A stretch of 63,581 nucleotides of DNA from Bacillus badius NBRC 15713 (GTDB lineage Bacteria > Bacillota > Bacilli > Bacillales > Domibacillaceae), in NCBI RefSeq assembly GCF_001591605.1, contig NZ_BCVF01000024.1:1-63581 (forward strand), in the 5' to 3' direction. Position numbers and translations under genes: made by a program. Of this stretch, positions 8,941 through 17,392 are shown one piece after another (position 1 is the stretch's first letter; the number at the start of each line of letters is the position of its first letter). Below the pieces are notes generated by a model. It was not told the DNA's origin, searched no databases, and worked only from the letters and a program-made list of their open reading frames with translations.

Positions 8941-9639
8941 TTACAGCTGTACGCCCACCGGTGTGTACAACGGACGGCAAAGCGCTTCCAGCCTTTGTGC
9001 CTCTTCAAGGGTTACAGCTAGTAAAAAGCAGGTAGCCGGCCCGGCAGATTTGCTGGCATCCAAAGAGCACTGAATATGTTCTATTTGCAACTCTTCATTA
9101 TTAGTTACATTTCTCATTTCATGAATAATCCCTTTAGAGCCAACAGGCCAAACACTTTTCACTCCCTCTGCCTCGAGCACTTGCCTAAATAAGGACAAAG
9201 GAGCAACATAGTCCGGCTCAGCGAGCACCTCCGGACCGACAAGCGGTTTTCCGATCACCGCATAGCAAACAGCTTCTCTATCAAACGGTTCTGCTCTGCG
9301 AATATGGCGTCCGATCACCGTAATGCTTACCGCTGATTCACTCATCGTGAAATTCGTTTCTGTACTGCCCGTAATTTCAATCCGGCAGCCCGCTTGGTCA
9401 GCCGCTCTCTCTATTCCTTTTATTAAGCTTTTCCAAGCCGCTTCACCTGCAAAGTTTTGCAGAACGGCAGCAAACGGCTCTCCCCCTGCAGCCAGACATT
9501 CCATTAATGCAACACGCGCGGAGAAATAGCCAACCGTTTCGTAGTCTGCCTTTACGGTATCACCCGGCTTTTCGCCAACTGAACCGCTGTTATCCGCCGC
9601 AAGGACGAGACCATTTGTATAAATGACATCCCGCTTCAC
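8941..9639 (-). CDS. cblS: alpha-ribazole kinase CblS
   Basis: Phosphorylates alpha-ribazole to alpha-ribazole phosphate, the lower-ligand donor used by CobS. The 232-residue protein resembles PurM/AIR-synthase-like ATP-binding proteins: an N-terminal NGLVLAADNSGSVGEK and a Gly/Ala-rich ALMECLAAGGEP. It follows cblT with a four-base GTGA overlap; the cblT-cblS pair is the known alpha-ribazole salvage module of Geobacillus and Listeria. It starts with GTG at 9639. Last gene of the 13-gene corrinoid operon. The call rests on this pairing and the family resemblance. Confidence 0.85.
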   Translation of the reverse strand: MKRDVIYTNGLVLAADNSGSVGEKPGDTVKADYETVGYFSARVALMECLAAGGEPFAAVLQNFAGEAAWKSLIKGIERAADQAGCRIEITGSTETNFTMSESAVSITVIGRHIRRAEPFDREAVCYAVIGKPLVGPEVLAEPDYVAPLSLFRQVLEAEGVKSVWPVGSKGIIHEMRNVTNNEELQIEHIQCSLDASKSAGPATCFLLAVTLEEAQRLEALCRPLYTPVGVQL

Positions 9640-10127
9640 GCTTGGACACCGCTAAAATGCTTTCTAAATAATTCTTTCAGGCGAGGCAGAGCCGTCCAGG
9701 CAAGAAGCCCATTCAACAGAGCGGCAACCAGCAGCGAAGGAACAACACCTGCATAAAATCCCCAGCCTATAACGAAAATGAATGGAAGCGGGAGAACGAG
9801 TCCATTTAACAAAATAAATACAATGACAGCTATCACCCGTTTATTCACCCTATACAGCGCAGCGAACAGCCAAACGGCCCCCGCCATTTCAGCAGCGATG
9901 AGCAAATGCAGCGGCCCCATGGGCATTCCGCCAGTCAGCGCCGAAATTAAGTGGCCAAAAGCAGCAACAAGAGCCCCAGGCCCGGCACCGAGCAGGCCGG
10001 CTGCCAGCAATGCCGGAAAAGAATCAAACGCAACGCTGGTGACAATGCCTGCCGGTACTTTAATCATCCCGCCGACAACCGACAAAGCCGTAAATAAAGC
10101 GAGCCAGGAAATATGTTTTACACTCAC
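9636..10127 (-). CDS. cblT: alpha-ribazole transporter CblT (ECF S-component-like)
   Basis: Small polytopic membrane protein of 163 residues with five or six hydrophobic segments, resembling ECF-transporter substrate-binding subunits. In Geobacillus and Listeria the homologue takes up alpha-ribazole. Recognisable segments are GMIKVPAGIVTSVAFDSFPA and ISALTGGMPMGPLH. It starts with GTG at 10127, overlapping the pduO stop. The energising ECF module must be encoded elsewhere. Confidence 0.85.
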   Translation of the reverse strand: MSVKHISWLALFTALSVVGGMIKVPAGIVTSVAFDSFPALLAAGLLGAGPGALVAAFGHLISALTGGMPMGPLHLLIAAEMAGAVWLFAALYRVNKRVIAVIVFILLNGLVLPLPFIFVIGWGFYAGVVPSLLVAALLNGLLAWTALPRLKELFRKHFSGVQA

Positions 10128-10717
10128 TTTTTATCTTCCTTCCTCTTTCCGTCACGAAAGACTTTGGCGCTGCGGATATACTCGACATCTTTTACACCGA
10201 GGCGGAAATTAATCACGCGGCCAATAGCGAAGAAATAATCAGAAAGCCGGTTCAAGTATTGGAGTGTGACCGGATGAATCCCTTCCTCCTCGCGCATTAG
10301 AGCCACGACTAGGCGCTCGGCGCGGCGGGTTACCGTCCGGGCGATATGAATGACCGCAGCGGCTTTCGATCCTCCCGGCAAAATAAACCGTTCCAGCTCT
10401 GGTGCCTCTTTAATGTATTCATCAATTTTTCTCTCAAGCTCGCTGACAGACTCCGGCTGCAGCTTCCACTCCCGCTTTCCGGAAACCGTGGCTAGATCGC
10501 CTCCGCAATCAAACAGCTCGTGCTGGATGGTCTCCAAATCAGCAAGGATATCCTGGAAGGCTGCCTTATCGGAATGCAGCTCAGCCATGGCCTGGCCGAC
10601 AAAGCAATTCGTTTCATCCACCGTTCCATAAGCTTCTACGCGTAAATGGTCCTTTCCTACACGCCCGCCGATAATGCTCGTTTCGCCTTTGTCTCCTGTT
10701 CTTGTATATAGTCTCAT
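10124..10717 (-). CDS. pduO: ATP:cob(I)alamin adenosyltransferase, PduO type
   Basis: Transfers the adenosyl group from ATP to the cobalt of cob(I)alamin or cobinamide, so that later steps use adenosylated substrate. The N-terminal ATP-binding TRTGDKGETSIIGG (residues 5-18) and the active-site region ARTVTRRAERLVVAL are present. 197 residues, the size of B. subtilis YvqK. The start overlaps the upstream cobU-like stop by four bases (ATGA). Confidence 0.95.
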   Translation of the reverse strand: MRLYTRTGDKGETSIIGGRVGKDHLRVEAYGTVDETNCFVGQAMAELHSDKAAFQDILADLETIQHELFDCGGDLATVSGKREWKLQPESVSELERKIDEYIKEAPELERFILPGGSKAAAVIHIARTVTRRAERLVVALMREEEGIHPVTLQYLNRLSDYFFAIGRVINFRLGVKDVEYIRSAKVFRDGKRKEDKK

Positions 10718-11160
10718 TGTTCTTCCCCCTTATTTTTTATGATTTGCGGCAACCCGTACCATATTTGGATCACCTGGCAAGCCTGCTTTGCAGCCTCTTG
10801 AAAACACCAGCCGGCGGCATCCCGCCACATCCGGTCAAATGCATTAGCCGGCACGACTCCTTTTGTCATATCTGTGCCAATAAGAACTAATTGCCTGTTC
10901 TTTTCTTTGCTCTCCCAGTCAAGCCAGCCAGTTAATTGCTCATTCCACACTTGCCGGGCAGATTCGGCGTCCTCTTCCTTTTCAACAAGCCGGCGGACAT
11001 GCCGTTCAATGCCTTCTACTACTACAATCGGCTCTGTCCACTTTTCCAGTTGGCCCGCATGGTAGAATGAGTGCCAGATATGCGGCTTTTCTCCAAGGCT
11101 GTAAGTCTCTTTCACCCATTGCTTTTTTCCGTTGAAGGCACCGCCTGTAACGAGATGCAT
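10714..11160 (-). CDS. short, degenerate CobU-family protein
   Basis: 148 residues, shorter than CobU (about 180-195). The C-terminal half matches CobU well (KGVVPANAFDRMWRDAAGW ... YGLPQIIK, cf. the family pattern GIVP-N-R-FRD-G-N). The P-loop is altered, GGAFNGKKQW instead of GGxRSGKSxxAE, and the region with the guanylylated histidine is missing or unrecognisable. The intact-looking cobU lies at 13350-13934 in the same operon, so this is a second, possibly non-catalytic paralogue. It may be a subunit or nucleotide-binding partner. AAGGAGG supports the ATG at 11160; it overlaps cobC by 49 bases. Confidence 0.75.
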   Translation of the reverse strand: MHLVTGGAFNGKKQWVKETYSLGEKPHIWHSFYHAGQLEKWTEPIVVVEGIERHVRRLVEKEEDAESARQVWNEQLTGWLDWESKEKNRQLVLIGTDMTKGVVPANAFDRMWRDAAGWCFQEAAKQACQVIQIWYGLPQIIKNKGEEQ

Positions 11161-11744
11161 CTTTCACCCCTCCTTAGTGCAGAAAGCGAGCCGGTCAATT
11201 CATAGCCGCGGCCATTCTCTACTTTCCATTCCCAAAATCCCTTCTTCTCAGGTGCCACTGCTGTCAGTAAATGGCGGATGACTCCTCCATGGGTGATGAT
11301 AGCTGTACGCTTCAGATTCAATTGAGCGAGAAGCTCCAGCCACCTGTTCCATCCTTCCATCACACGGCGGCCAAACTGTTCATAGGTTTCCCCGCCCGGA
11401 AGCGGACTAGAGAAAGGGTCCTGCAGCCAGGTTTTATACTCTTCTACATGTTCTAATTCCTTGTGGGTTTTTCCTTCCAAAAAACCGAAATTCATCTCAC
11501 GGAACTCTGGCCATGTGTCGATTGACGTGTCCCTCCAAAAGAAGGCGGCCGTATCCACACAGCGCTGCAGGTCACTTGCGATGACCTTTTCATAAAACGG
11601 GATGCCATTCCTTAGATGCTCCAGCTCTTTCTTCCCCGTTTCGCTCAATAGCGAATTTGTCCAGCCGCTGAATGCTTTTTTTTCATTATCTGTCGTTACG
11701 CCATGCCGATAGAGACCAATAACCACAAGATCATCCATAAACAT
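11112..11744 (-). CDS. cobC: alpha-ribazole phosphatase CobC (histidine phosphatase family)
   Basis: Histidine phosphatase predicted to remove the phosphate from adenosylcobalamin 5'-phosphate or alpha-ribazole phosphate, the last step of nucleotide-loop assembly. The catalytic RHG is R13-H14-G15 (GLYRHGVT); the second histidine lies in IITHGGVIRHLL. 210 residues. The start ATG is seven bases after AAGGAG, within the end of cobS (49-base overlap). Placement next to cobS supports CobC over a generic phosphoglycerate mutase homologue. Confidence 0.9.
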   Translation of the reverse strand: MFMDDLVVIGLYRHGVTTDNEKKAFSGWTNSLLSETGKKELEHLRNGIPFYEKVIASDLQRCVDTAAFFWRDTSIDTWPEFREMNFGFLEGKTHKELEHVEEYKTWLQDPFSSPLPGGETYEQFGRRVMEGWNRWLELLAQLNLKRTAIITHGGVIRHLLTAVAPEKKGFWEWKVENGRGYELTGSLSALRRGERCISLQAVPSTEKSNG

Positions 11745-12487
11745 CCTTCCGCTCCTTCCAAACTGGCACCAAGCAAGTCCCCCGTAATGCCGCCAAAGTG
11801 CTTTAACGCTCCTCTGCGGGCAAACAAGAAAAACAAATAAGCCAGGAAAGCCAATAATAGCAGTGACAACAGGCTCTTAGTCCAAACAAAAAAGAGAACC
11901 GCGATCACAATTGTCCAAAAGCCGTAGCCAGCAGCAAGACGGCTGTCTTTTCCTTGCTGAAAAAAATAAGCAATTCCTTCCTGTTTGGCCGGTGCTACTC
12001 CGTTTAGCAGCAGCCCGGTGATCATTTGGCTGTAAAAAGGAATCAGTATGATAAAATAAACAACCTGGCTATTTCCGAACAGGAAAATTTCATAGATGAA
12101 TAGAAAGCGGGCAGCCAGCAGCACAATCAGCGAAAGAACCCCAAATGCGCCGACACGAGGATCTTTTAATATTTCCAGCCGCCGGCTTCTGTCCCGATAA
12201 GAAAAAAAAGCATCACTTGTATCGATCCAGCCATCCAAATGCAGTCCTCCTGTCCAGAGGATGGGCAGCAGCCAAAAAAGAAACGCACTGCCCAGCGGGG
12301 AGAGCGGCGACCACTCGATCAGCAGCAGAAAGAAGGCGCCATATATGATTCCTTTTGTTAAGCCAAAAAGCGGAAACATCCGCAAGGCAGCCCGCAAATG
12401 GACGGCATCAACCGGCAGCTCGCGTCGGACCGGAACAGCAGAAAAAAATTGCACGTTCAGCAAAAAACCGTTCCAATAAGGCTTCAT
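11696..12487 (-). CDS. cobS: adenosylcobinamide-GDP ribazoletransferase CobS
   Basis: Membrane enzyme joining AdoCbi-GDP to alpha-ribazole (phosphate), giving adenosylcobalamin (phosphate). Both family motifs are present: GGLHLDGWIDTSDAFFS (about residue 81) and GGITGDLLGASLE near the C-terminus. 263 residues with about six hydrophobic segments. The start overlaps the cobQ-like stop by four bases. Confidence 0.95.
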   Translation of the reverse strand: MKPYWNGFLLNVQFFSAVPVRRELPVDAVHLRAALRMFPLFGLTKGIIYGAFFLLLIEWSPLSPLGSAFLFWLLPILWTGGLHLDGWIDTSDAFFSYRDRSRRLEILKDPRVGAFGVLSLIVLLAARFLFIYEIFLFGNSQVVYFIILIPFYSQMITGLLLNGVAPAKQEGIAYFFQQGKDSRLAAGYGFWTIVIAVLFFVWTKSLLSLLLLAFLAYLFFLFARRGALKHFGGITGDLLGASLEGAEGCLWMILWLLVSIGMA

Positions 12488-13353
12488 TGACCTGCTGCCC
12501 TCTCCTCTTGTTCAACGATGGCAAGAAACTGTTCCCAATCAAAATACTTTTGCAAATGCTCAGCCAGTTGATTATATGTTGCTTCTTTATTGTTAAGCAG
12601 CTTTTGTTCTTCCAGCTGAGGCTTGATAGACGGAACGGACAAGGCATCTTCTTCTTCGAGCTGGTGATCTGCTAAATAAGGAAGAACCGCCAGAACAGGA
12701 ATCCCTGTTTGCTTCTCAAGCCACTGCTTTCCTTCCTCGAACAAAAGCGGCTCCCCATGAAATTTATTTACGATTAACCCTTTCACCCGGCTGTGTTCAT
12801 GCGGATCAAGCAAAGCAAGGGTGCCAACGACGCTGGCAAACAAGCCGCCGCGCTGGACGTCTGCCACCAGAATGACCGGTACATCAGCCAGCTCGGCTAC
12901 TTTCATGTTCACAACTTCCCGATCCTTGAGATTCATCTCTACCGGGCTGCCGGCTCCTTCAATGACCACGAAATCGGAAAGCCCGGCAAGTTTTTTCAGC
13001 GAGTGCCGAATGGTCTCTACTGCCTGATGGTAATATCGCTCACGGTATTCCATGCCTGACACCACCTCTATCCGTTCACCCAGCCACACAACTTCCGATC
13101 CGCCGGGCTGCACCGGTTTTAATAAAATCGGATTCATCTCAGGCAGCGGGTCAAGCCGGCAAGCTTCGGCCTGCAACACTTGTGCCTTGCCAAGCTCTTT
13201 GCCGTCTTCCGTTATGTAAGAGTAATTAGTCACGTTTTGTGATTTGAAGGGCGCCGGCTGAAAACCCTTTTGCAGAAGCAGCCGGCACAATGCGGTCACT
13301 ATCAAGCTTTTCCCTACATTAGAAGCCGTTCCCTGAATCATAATTCCTTTCAT
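12484..13353 (-). CDS. CobQ-like protein lacking the glutamine amidotransferase domain
   Basis: Resembles the N-terminal ATP-dependent (dethiobiotin-synthetase-like) domain of cobyric acid synthase CobQ/CbiP. Visible features: P-loop MIQGTASNVGKS (residues 5-16), FKSQNVTNYS, AEACRLDPLPEMNPILLKP, and VIEGAGSPVEMNLKDREVVN. Normal CobQ is about 500 residues with a C-terminal glutaminase; here only 289. After YLADHQLEEEDALS the sequence goes through a short linker straight to YNQLAEHLQKYFDWEQF, which resembles the extreme C-terminal tail of CobQ. The glutaminase appears cleanly deleted, not frameshifted: both ends overlap neighbours by four bases. Since CbiZ already yields cobyric acid, classical CobQ activity is not needed; function unknown. 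Confidence 0.85.
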   Translation of the reverse strand: MKGIMIQGTASNVGKSLIVTALCRLLLQKGFQPAPFKSQNVTNYSYITEDGKELGKAQVLQAEACRLDPLPEMNPILLKPVQPGGSEVVWLGERIEVVSGMEYRERYYHQAVETIRHSLKKLAGLSDFVVIEGAGSPVEMNLKDREVVNMKVAELADVPVILVADVQRGGLFASVVGTLALLDPHEHSRVKGLIVNKFHGEPLLFEEGKQWLEKQTGIPVLAVLPYLADHQLEEEDALSVPSIKPQLEEQKLLNNKEATYNQLAEHLQKYFDWEQFLAIVEQEERAAGQ

Positions 13354-13934
13354 GCGTTTGCCCCCTTCTTTTTTGCAAGCGGATATCCATGCTCAACCAG
13401 CACGGCAAGCGCCGCCTCTTTTACAAGCCATTGATGAAGCTCTCCTAATGCCTTTGCGTAATGAAACACAAGCGGACTAGCAAACGGTTCATAGGATAAT
13501 TCATTGGAAACGACCACAACCGCACCGGCCGCTTTTCTGATCTGATCAATGCCTGATTGAATCTTGCTTTGAATGTTTTCATAGAAAGCTGGCTGCACCC
13601 AGTCCTGTTCATCTCTGCTGCTGGTAAACCATTCGTTTGTTAACCATGTCGTCAAGCAGTCTATTAATACTGTATCCTGTTTGTTAAAGTGTTTGGCCGC
13701 ATCGCCAACAGCGACAGGCTGTTCCCAGGTCGTCCACTGCCTCCCGGACTCCTTCCGTTCCCGTTGATGAGCGCGGACCCGGGCAGCCATTTCTTCGTCT
13801 GTCACCTTGCCGCAGGCTACATAGTGAAGGCAGCCTCTCAATCTTTCCGCTTCTAAAAAAGCTTGTCTTTCAGCTGCCTTGCTTTTTCCGCTGCGTACAC
13901 CGCCAACAACAATCGTCAATTGTGCTTTTTCCAT
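13350..13934 (-). CDS. cobU: adenosylcobinamide kinase / AdoCbi-phosphate guanylyltransferase CobU
   Basis: Phosphorylates adenosylcobinamide and activates it with GTP to AdoCbi-GDP, the substrate of CobS. The P-loop is GGVRSGKSKAAERQ (about residues 11-24), followed by the family pattern ARVRAHQRERK...WTTWEQP that contains the guanylylated histidine. The later VVSNELSYEPFASP is an unusual form of the SNEVGxGIVP motif. 194 residues. It overlaps cobD by 19 bases. Confidence 0.92.
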   Translation of the reverse strand: MEKAQLTIVVGGVRSGKSKAAERQAFLEAERLRGCLHYVACGKVTDEEMAARVRAHQRERKESGRQWTTWEQPVAVGDAAKHFNKQDTVLIDCLTTWLTNEWFTSSRDEQDWVQPAFYENIQSKIQSGIDQIRKAAGAVVVVSNELSYEPFASPLVFHYAKALGELHQWLVKEAALAVLVEHGYPLAKKKGANA

Positions 13935-14986
13935 TCTAGCAGCGCCTCTCTCAACTGATTATTTTCCAATTCTGTTTTGACAGAGGCCCTCAGCCACCGG
14001 CCGGCAAGCCCCGGATAATTATACGTATGGCGAAGGACAATCCCTTTTTTCAGCAAAAAGAGAAAAAGCGGCTTTTGATCCTCCAACGCAGGGTCCCGAA
14101 GCAAATAAAAATTCACGACTGAGCGGGTAAACTGGAATCCTTGCTTTTCCAGAAACTGAAACATCCTCTCTCGTTCAGCCGCAATTCTTTTTCGAGACCG
14201 CTCAGCAAAGGATGGATCGGCCAATACCGTTTCTGCTGCCTTTAAAGCAATGGCATTTACGTTCCAGTGAGGGCGGAAACGGGCAATTTGCAAAGCAAGC
14301 GGTTCAGCCGCCAGCAAATAGCCTATTCGCAAGCCGGCAATTGCATACATTTTCGTTAATGACCGCAGGATGATGAGGTTCGAATAGTCTTGAAGGAGCG
14401 GAACAACGGTGGAGGAGCCGGCAAAATCATAAAATGCCTCATCGACCACCACTTTGCAGCCGGATGAAGACAAGCATTCAAGCAGCTGGGCGATCTCTTC
14501 TATCGGAAAAGCAAGGCCGCTCGGATTATTCGGCGTACAAATAAACAAGGCCGCCGCTCCATGTGCTTTAGCCGCCAGCTCATAAACTGGAAGGGAGCCC
14601 CCTTTATTCAAAAAAACATTGTCTATTTCGCAACTATACACCCGGCAAGCCGCCTCATATTCTGAAAATGCCGGCTGAGCAATGACCACCTTTTGGCCGC
14701 GCCAGAGTTGGCCGAGAAATTGAATCAGCTCTGCTGCACCGTTTCCGAGCACCACTTGCTGGTCAGTCACTCCATTCAGACCGGCAATCTGGCCTGTAAC
14801 GGTCTGTCCGTACGGGTCCGGATAATCAGACACGGAGGCCAGCCAGCTTTCCCAATTTGCTTGAAGACTCGGCGGCGGGCCGTATGGATTTACATTCACA
14901 CTGAAATCTGTTATACATTCCGGCTGATCCATCTGCAGACTTTCATAAAGATGGGCCGGATTAGAACCATGAGCGGGCCACTTCAT
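13916..14986 (-). CDS. cobD: L-threonine-O-3-phosphate decarboxylase CobD
   Basis: PLP-dependent fold-type I enzyme forming (R)-1-aminopropan-2-ol O-phosphate, the arm that CbiB attaches to cobyric acid. The PLP lysine lies in RSLTKMYAIAGLRIGYL; TPNNPSG and VVDEAFYDF are typical aminotransferase-like motifs. About 356 residues. The start is ATG at 14986, eight bases after GGAGG (14995-14999); an in-frame TTG at 15001 overlaps that site. It overlaps cbiB by 26 bases. Confidence 0.92.
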   Translation of the reverse strand: MKWPAHGSNPAHLYESLQMDQPECITDFSVNVNPYGPPPSLQANWESWLASVSDYPDPYGQTVTGQIAGLNGVTDQQVVLGNGAAELIQFLGQLWRGQKVVIAQPAFSEYEAACRVYSCEIDNVFLNKGGSLPVYELAAKAHGAAALFICTPNNPSGLAFPIEEIAQLLECLSSSGCKVVVDEAFYDFAGSSTVVPLLQDYSNLIILRSLTKMYAIAGLRIGYLLAAEPLALQIARFRPHWNVNAIALKAAETVLADPSFAERSRKRIAAERERMFQFLEKQGFQFTRSVVNFYLLRDPALEDQKPLFLFLLKKGIVLRHTYNYPGLAGRWLRASVKTELENNQLREALLEWKKHN

Positions 14987-15923
14987 AGCCAATGCCTCCA
15001 ATCCACATCATCAATAAAAATAAGAAGGAAGATCTCTCCATAATCCGATTAGCAAGCACGATATCCTCCGCTGTTTTTTGCCTGAACGGCTCACCCATTT
15101 CAGCCCGATGGGAAACCTGGCCTTTATAAGTATTGACTCCGCCAAGCTGGATGCCAAGCAGACCGGCAACCGCCGCCTCACACCAGCCGCTATTGGGGCT
15201 TAGATGCTTTTTGGCATCCCGGCTGACAATTTGCCACACGCATTTTTTGGAATACGGGCTTTCCGGAAACGAGCAAAGCATCAGCAAGCTCGTTAAGCGG
15301 GCCGGCAGCCAGTTCACCAGATCATCCACACGGGCAGAGGCCCAGCCAAACTGTTTGTAGCGTTCATTTTGATAGCCGACCATAGAGTCGCACGTATTAA
15401 TCGCCCGATACAGCATCGCTCCAGGAGCTCCGCCAATGAGTGCCCAAAACAGCGGAGCGGTAACGCCATCACTGGTGTTTTCGGCAATTGTCTCGATCGC
15501 TCCCCGTGTAATTTCCCCTTCATCCAGCCGTTCTGTATCCCGGCCGACAATATAGGAAAGCTTGATGCGCGCCTCTTTCATATCGCCGCTTTTCAGCGGC
15601 TGGTAGACACTCAGCCCTGCCTCCTTTAAGCTGCGGCAGGCAATCGTTGAAGCAATGATAATCGCCTCAGCTGCCACACCAGCGGCGGGGTGAAGACGAT
15701 AAAAGACAAAAACGAGCAAAAAACTGGCCGTTCCCGTAACAAAGAGAACCAAAAAAAGCATGATCACTCCTTTTTCCCGTCTATCCGTTCCTTTATTGAG
15801 CCGTTGCTCAAGAAAATGAATCAGTGAACCAATCCAACGGACCGGATGCGGCAGATGGGGAGGATCGCCAATTAGGCGATCCAGAAAAAAAGCGATGGTC
15901 GCAGCGAGAAGATGATAAATCAT
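14961..15923 (-). CDS. cbiB: adenosylcobinamide-phosphate synthase CbiB
   Basis: Membrane enzyme joining adenosylcobyric acid with aminopropanol phosphate (or aminopropanol). The N-terminal FFLDRLIGDPPHLPHPVRWI and the central GAIETIAENTSDGVTAPLFW are diagnostic. 320 residues with four or five membrane segments. The start is ATG at 15923, preceded by GAGGAG and overlapping the btuD-cbiZ stop (ATGA); the longer open frame upstream lies inside that gene. Confidence 0.95.
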   Translation of the reverse strand: MIYHLLAATIAFFLDRLIGDPPHLPHPVRWIGSLIHFLEQRLNKGTDRREKGVIMLFLVLFVTGTASFLLVFVFYRLHPAAGVAAEAIIIASTIACRSLKEAGLSVYQPLKSGDMKEARIKLSYIVGRDTERLDEGEITRGAIETIAENTSDGVTAPLFWALIGGAPGAMLYRAINTCDSMVGYQNERYKQFGWASARVDDLVNWLPARLTSLLMLCSFPESPYSKKCVWQIVSRDAKKHLSPNSGWCEAAVAGLLGIQLGGVNTYKGQVSHRAEMGEPFRQKTAEDIVLANRIMERSSFLFLLMMWIGGIGYEVARSWF

Positions 15924-17392
15924 GTTTTTTTCTCTCCTCTCTGGTTGCTTTCCAGAGCCTCGACTGTACACTCATAAACGGCCTTGCCAATCGCTTGGCC
16001 AAGGGGAGAAATTGTGCCGGCAAACGCCTGGTGTGCGCCCCTCTGTGTGGCTGCGATCAGAATACTATCAGTAGAGGTCCCTGTCGCCTGCGAGTTCGTC
16101 AGCGGATCTTTCACCTGCTTATCAAGCAAAGCCTTCACTTTCGCTTCTGTAGCAGTCATAACCGCTTGAACAAATGCTTCTTCGGATAATTGCCCGTTGG
16201 CAAATACCCATGTATTGATCGTTCCCGGCAAAAATGCCCGGTTATGTTCGATAGACCGCGATACATCCACCGCATTGCCGACACCCGCGGTAACGACCGC
16301 AAACACCGAGACGTCTTCTACTTCTACAAACCGGCAGGCAGCTGTGTCCAGTTGAACCGCCGTCATCATGCCAACCGTCTCATTTACGTCAAAATGATAG
16401 CGCTTTAAAAACACCTTCATATCTTCCTTATAAGCATCATGCCAATAATTTTTATCGACATGACGATTAACAAAACTTCGATGCCAGCCCCAGCCCGCTC
16501 CAATAACTCCGGCTGATAGGGTTTTGAGCAATATAGGCGACTCAAGAGAAATCCATTCGCTTGTCTGTTGCACACATGTTTCATCAATGCGGATTTCTGC
16601 TTCTTCCTGAGCCGTCTTTTCAGGAAGAATACTCATTTGCGGCTTCGGAACTTCCGGATGAGGACGCTGATGAATAGCTGTTTTATACACTTTTTGGATG
16701 GATTCCTCTTTCAAAACCTCACTTGGCAGGCCGAGCCCCGACATCCGCCCTTCTTCCATAAGCAATAGCCTGTCACAATACAAAGAAGCAAGATTTAAAT
16801 CATGAAAAATCGAAATAACGGTGAGCCCTGCGTCATTTGCTGTTTTCTTCAGCAAATCCAGCAGTTCTTTTTGAAAAGATAAATCTAAGTGGTTGGTCGG
16901 CTCATCCAGCAGCAAAATTTCTGGTTCTTGCGCAAGTGCCTGAGCAAGAAAGACACGCTGACGCTCACCGCCAGACAATTGTTCAATAGAGGATTCAGCA
17001 AATTGGAGGGTGCCGGTTTGCTTCATTGCTTTCATAACAGCCTGCTCATCTTCCTTGCGCCATACAGGAAAGATGCCGTTTTGATGGGCATAACGCCCAA
17101 GAGCAACGGTTTCTCTTACAGTGTATGAAAAAGCTTGCGGGGTCATCTGCGGAAGAACGGCAAGCTTTTTCGCCAGCTCCTTTGGCGTGTACTCCTTGAT
17201 CTGCCGGCCATCTACCGCTATAGAGCCGCGGCTGGCAGGAACGATGCCGCTAATCATTTTTAACAGCGTGGTTTTGCCGCTCCCATTGGGCCCTAATATG
17301 CCGAAAATTTCTCCTTTTTGAACAGAAAATGATAGTTCATGTACGATCAGTTTGCTGTCATAGCCGCCGCTTAGCTGTTCTATCTCAATCAT
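15920..17392 (-). CDS. corrinoid ABC transporter ATPase BtuD fused to adenosylcobinamide amidohydrolase CbiZ
   Basis: Two-domain protein of 490 residues. The N-terminal part (about 1-255) is a FecE/BtuD-type ATPase: Walker A GPNGSGKT (34-41), signature QLSGGERQRVFLAQAL, Walker B ILLLDEPTNHLD, switch HDLNLA. After a Pro/Glu/Gln-rich linker, the C-terminal part (about 285-490) matches CbiZ: AVVTAGVGNAVDVS, GTINTWVFANGQL, TGTSTDSILIAATQRG and FAGTISPLGQAIGKAVYE. CbiZ cleaves the aminopropanol arm of cobinamide or pseudocobalamin to give cobyric acid. The fusion couples import with remodelling. B. subtilis YvrA has similar length. ATGA overlap with btuC. Confidence 0.93.
   Translation of the reverse strand: MIEIEQLSGGYDSKLIVHELSFSVQKGEIFGILGPNGSGKTTLLKMISGIVPASRGSIAVDGRQIKEYTPKELAKKLAVLPQMTPQAFSYTVRETVALGRYAHQNGIFPVWRKEDEQAVMKAMKQTGTLQFAESSIEQLSGGERQRVFLAQALAQEPEILLLDEPTNHLDLSFQKELLDLLKKTANDAGLTVISIFHDLNLASLYCDRLLLMEEGRMSGLGLPSEVLKEESIQKVYKTAIHQRPHPEVPKPQMSILPEKTAQEEAEIRIDETCVQQTSEWISLESPILLKTLSAGVIGAGWGWHRSFVNRHVDKNYWHDAYKEDMKVFLKRYHFDVNETVGMMTAVQLDTAACRFVEVEDVSVFAVVTAGVGNAVDVSRSIEHNRAFLPGTINTWVFANGQLSEEAFVQAVMTATEAKVKALLDKQVKDPLTNSQATGTSTDSILIAATQRGAHQAFAGTISPLGQAIGKAVYECTVEALESNQRGEKKT

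Noticed and set aside
12484-13353. Short CobQ explained by a frameshift
   Set aside because: No GATase-like sequence is present in any frame between cobQ' and cobS; the genes overlap by four bases.
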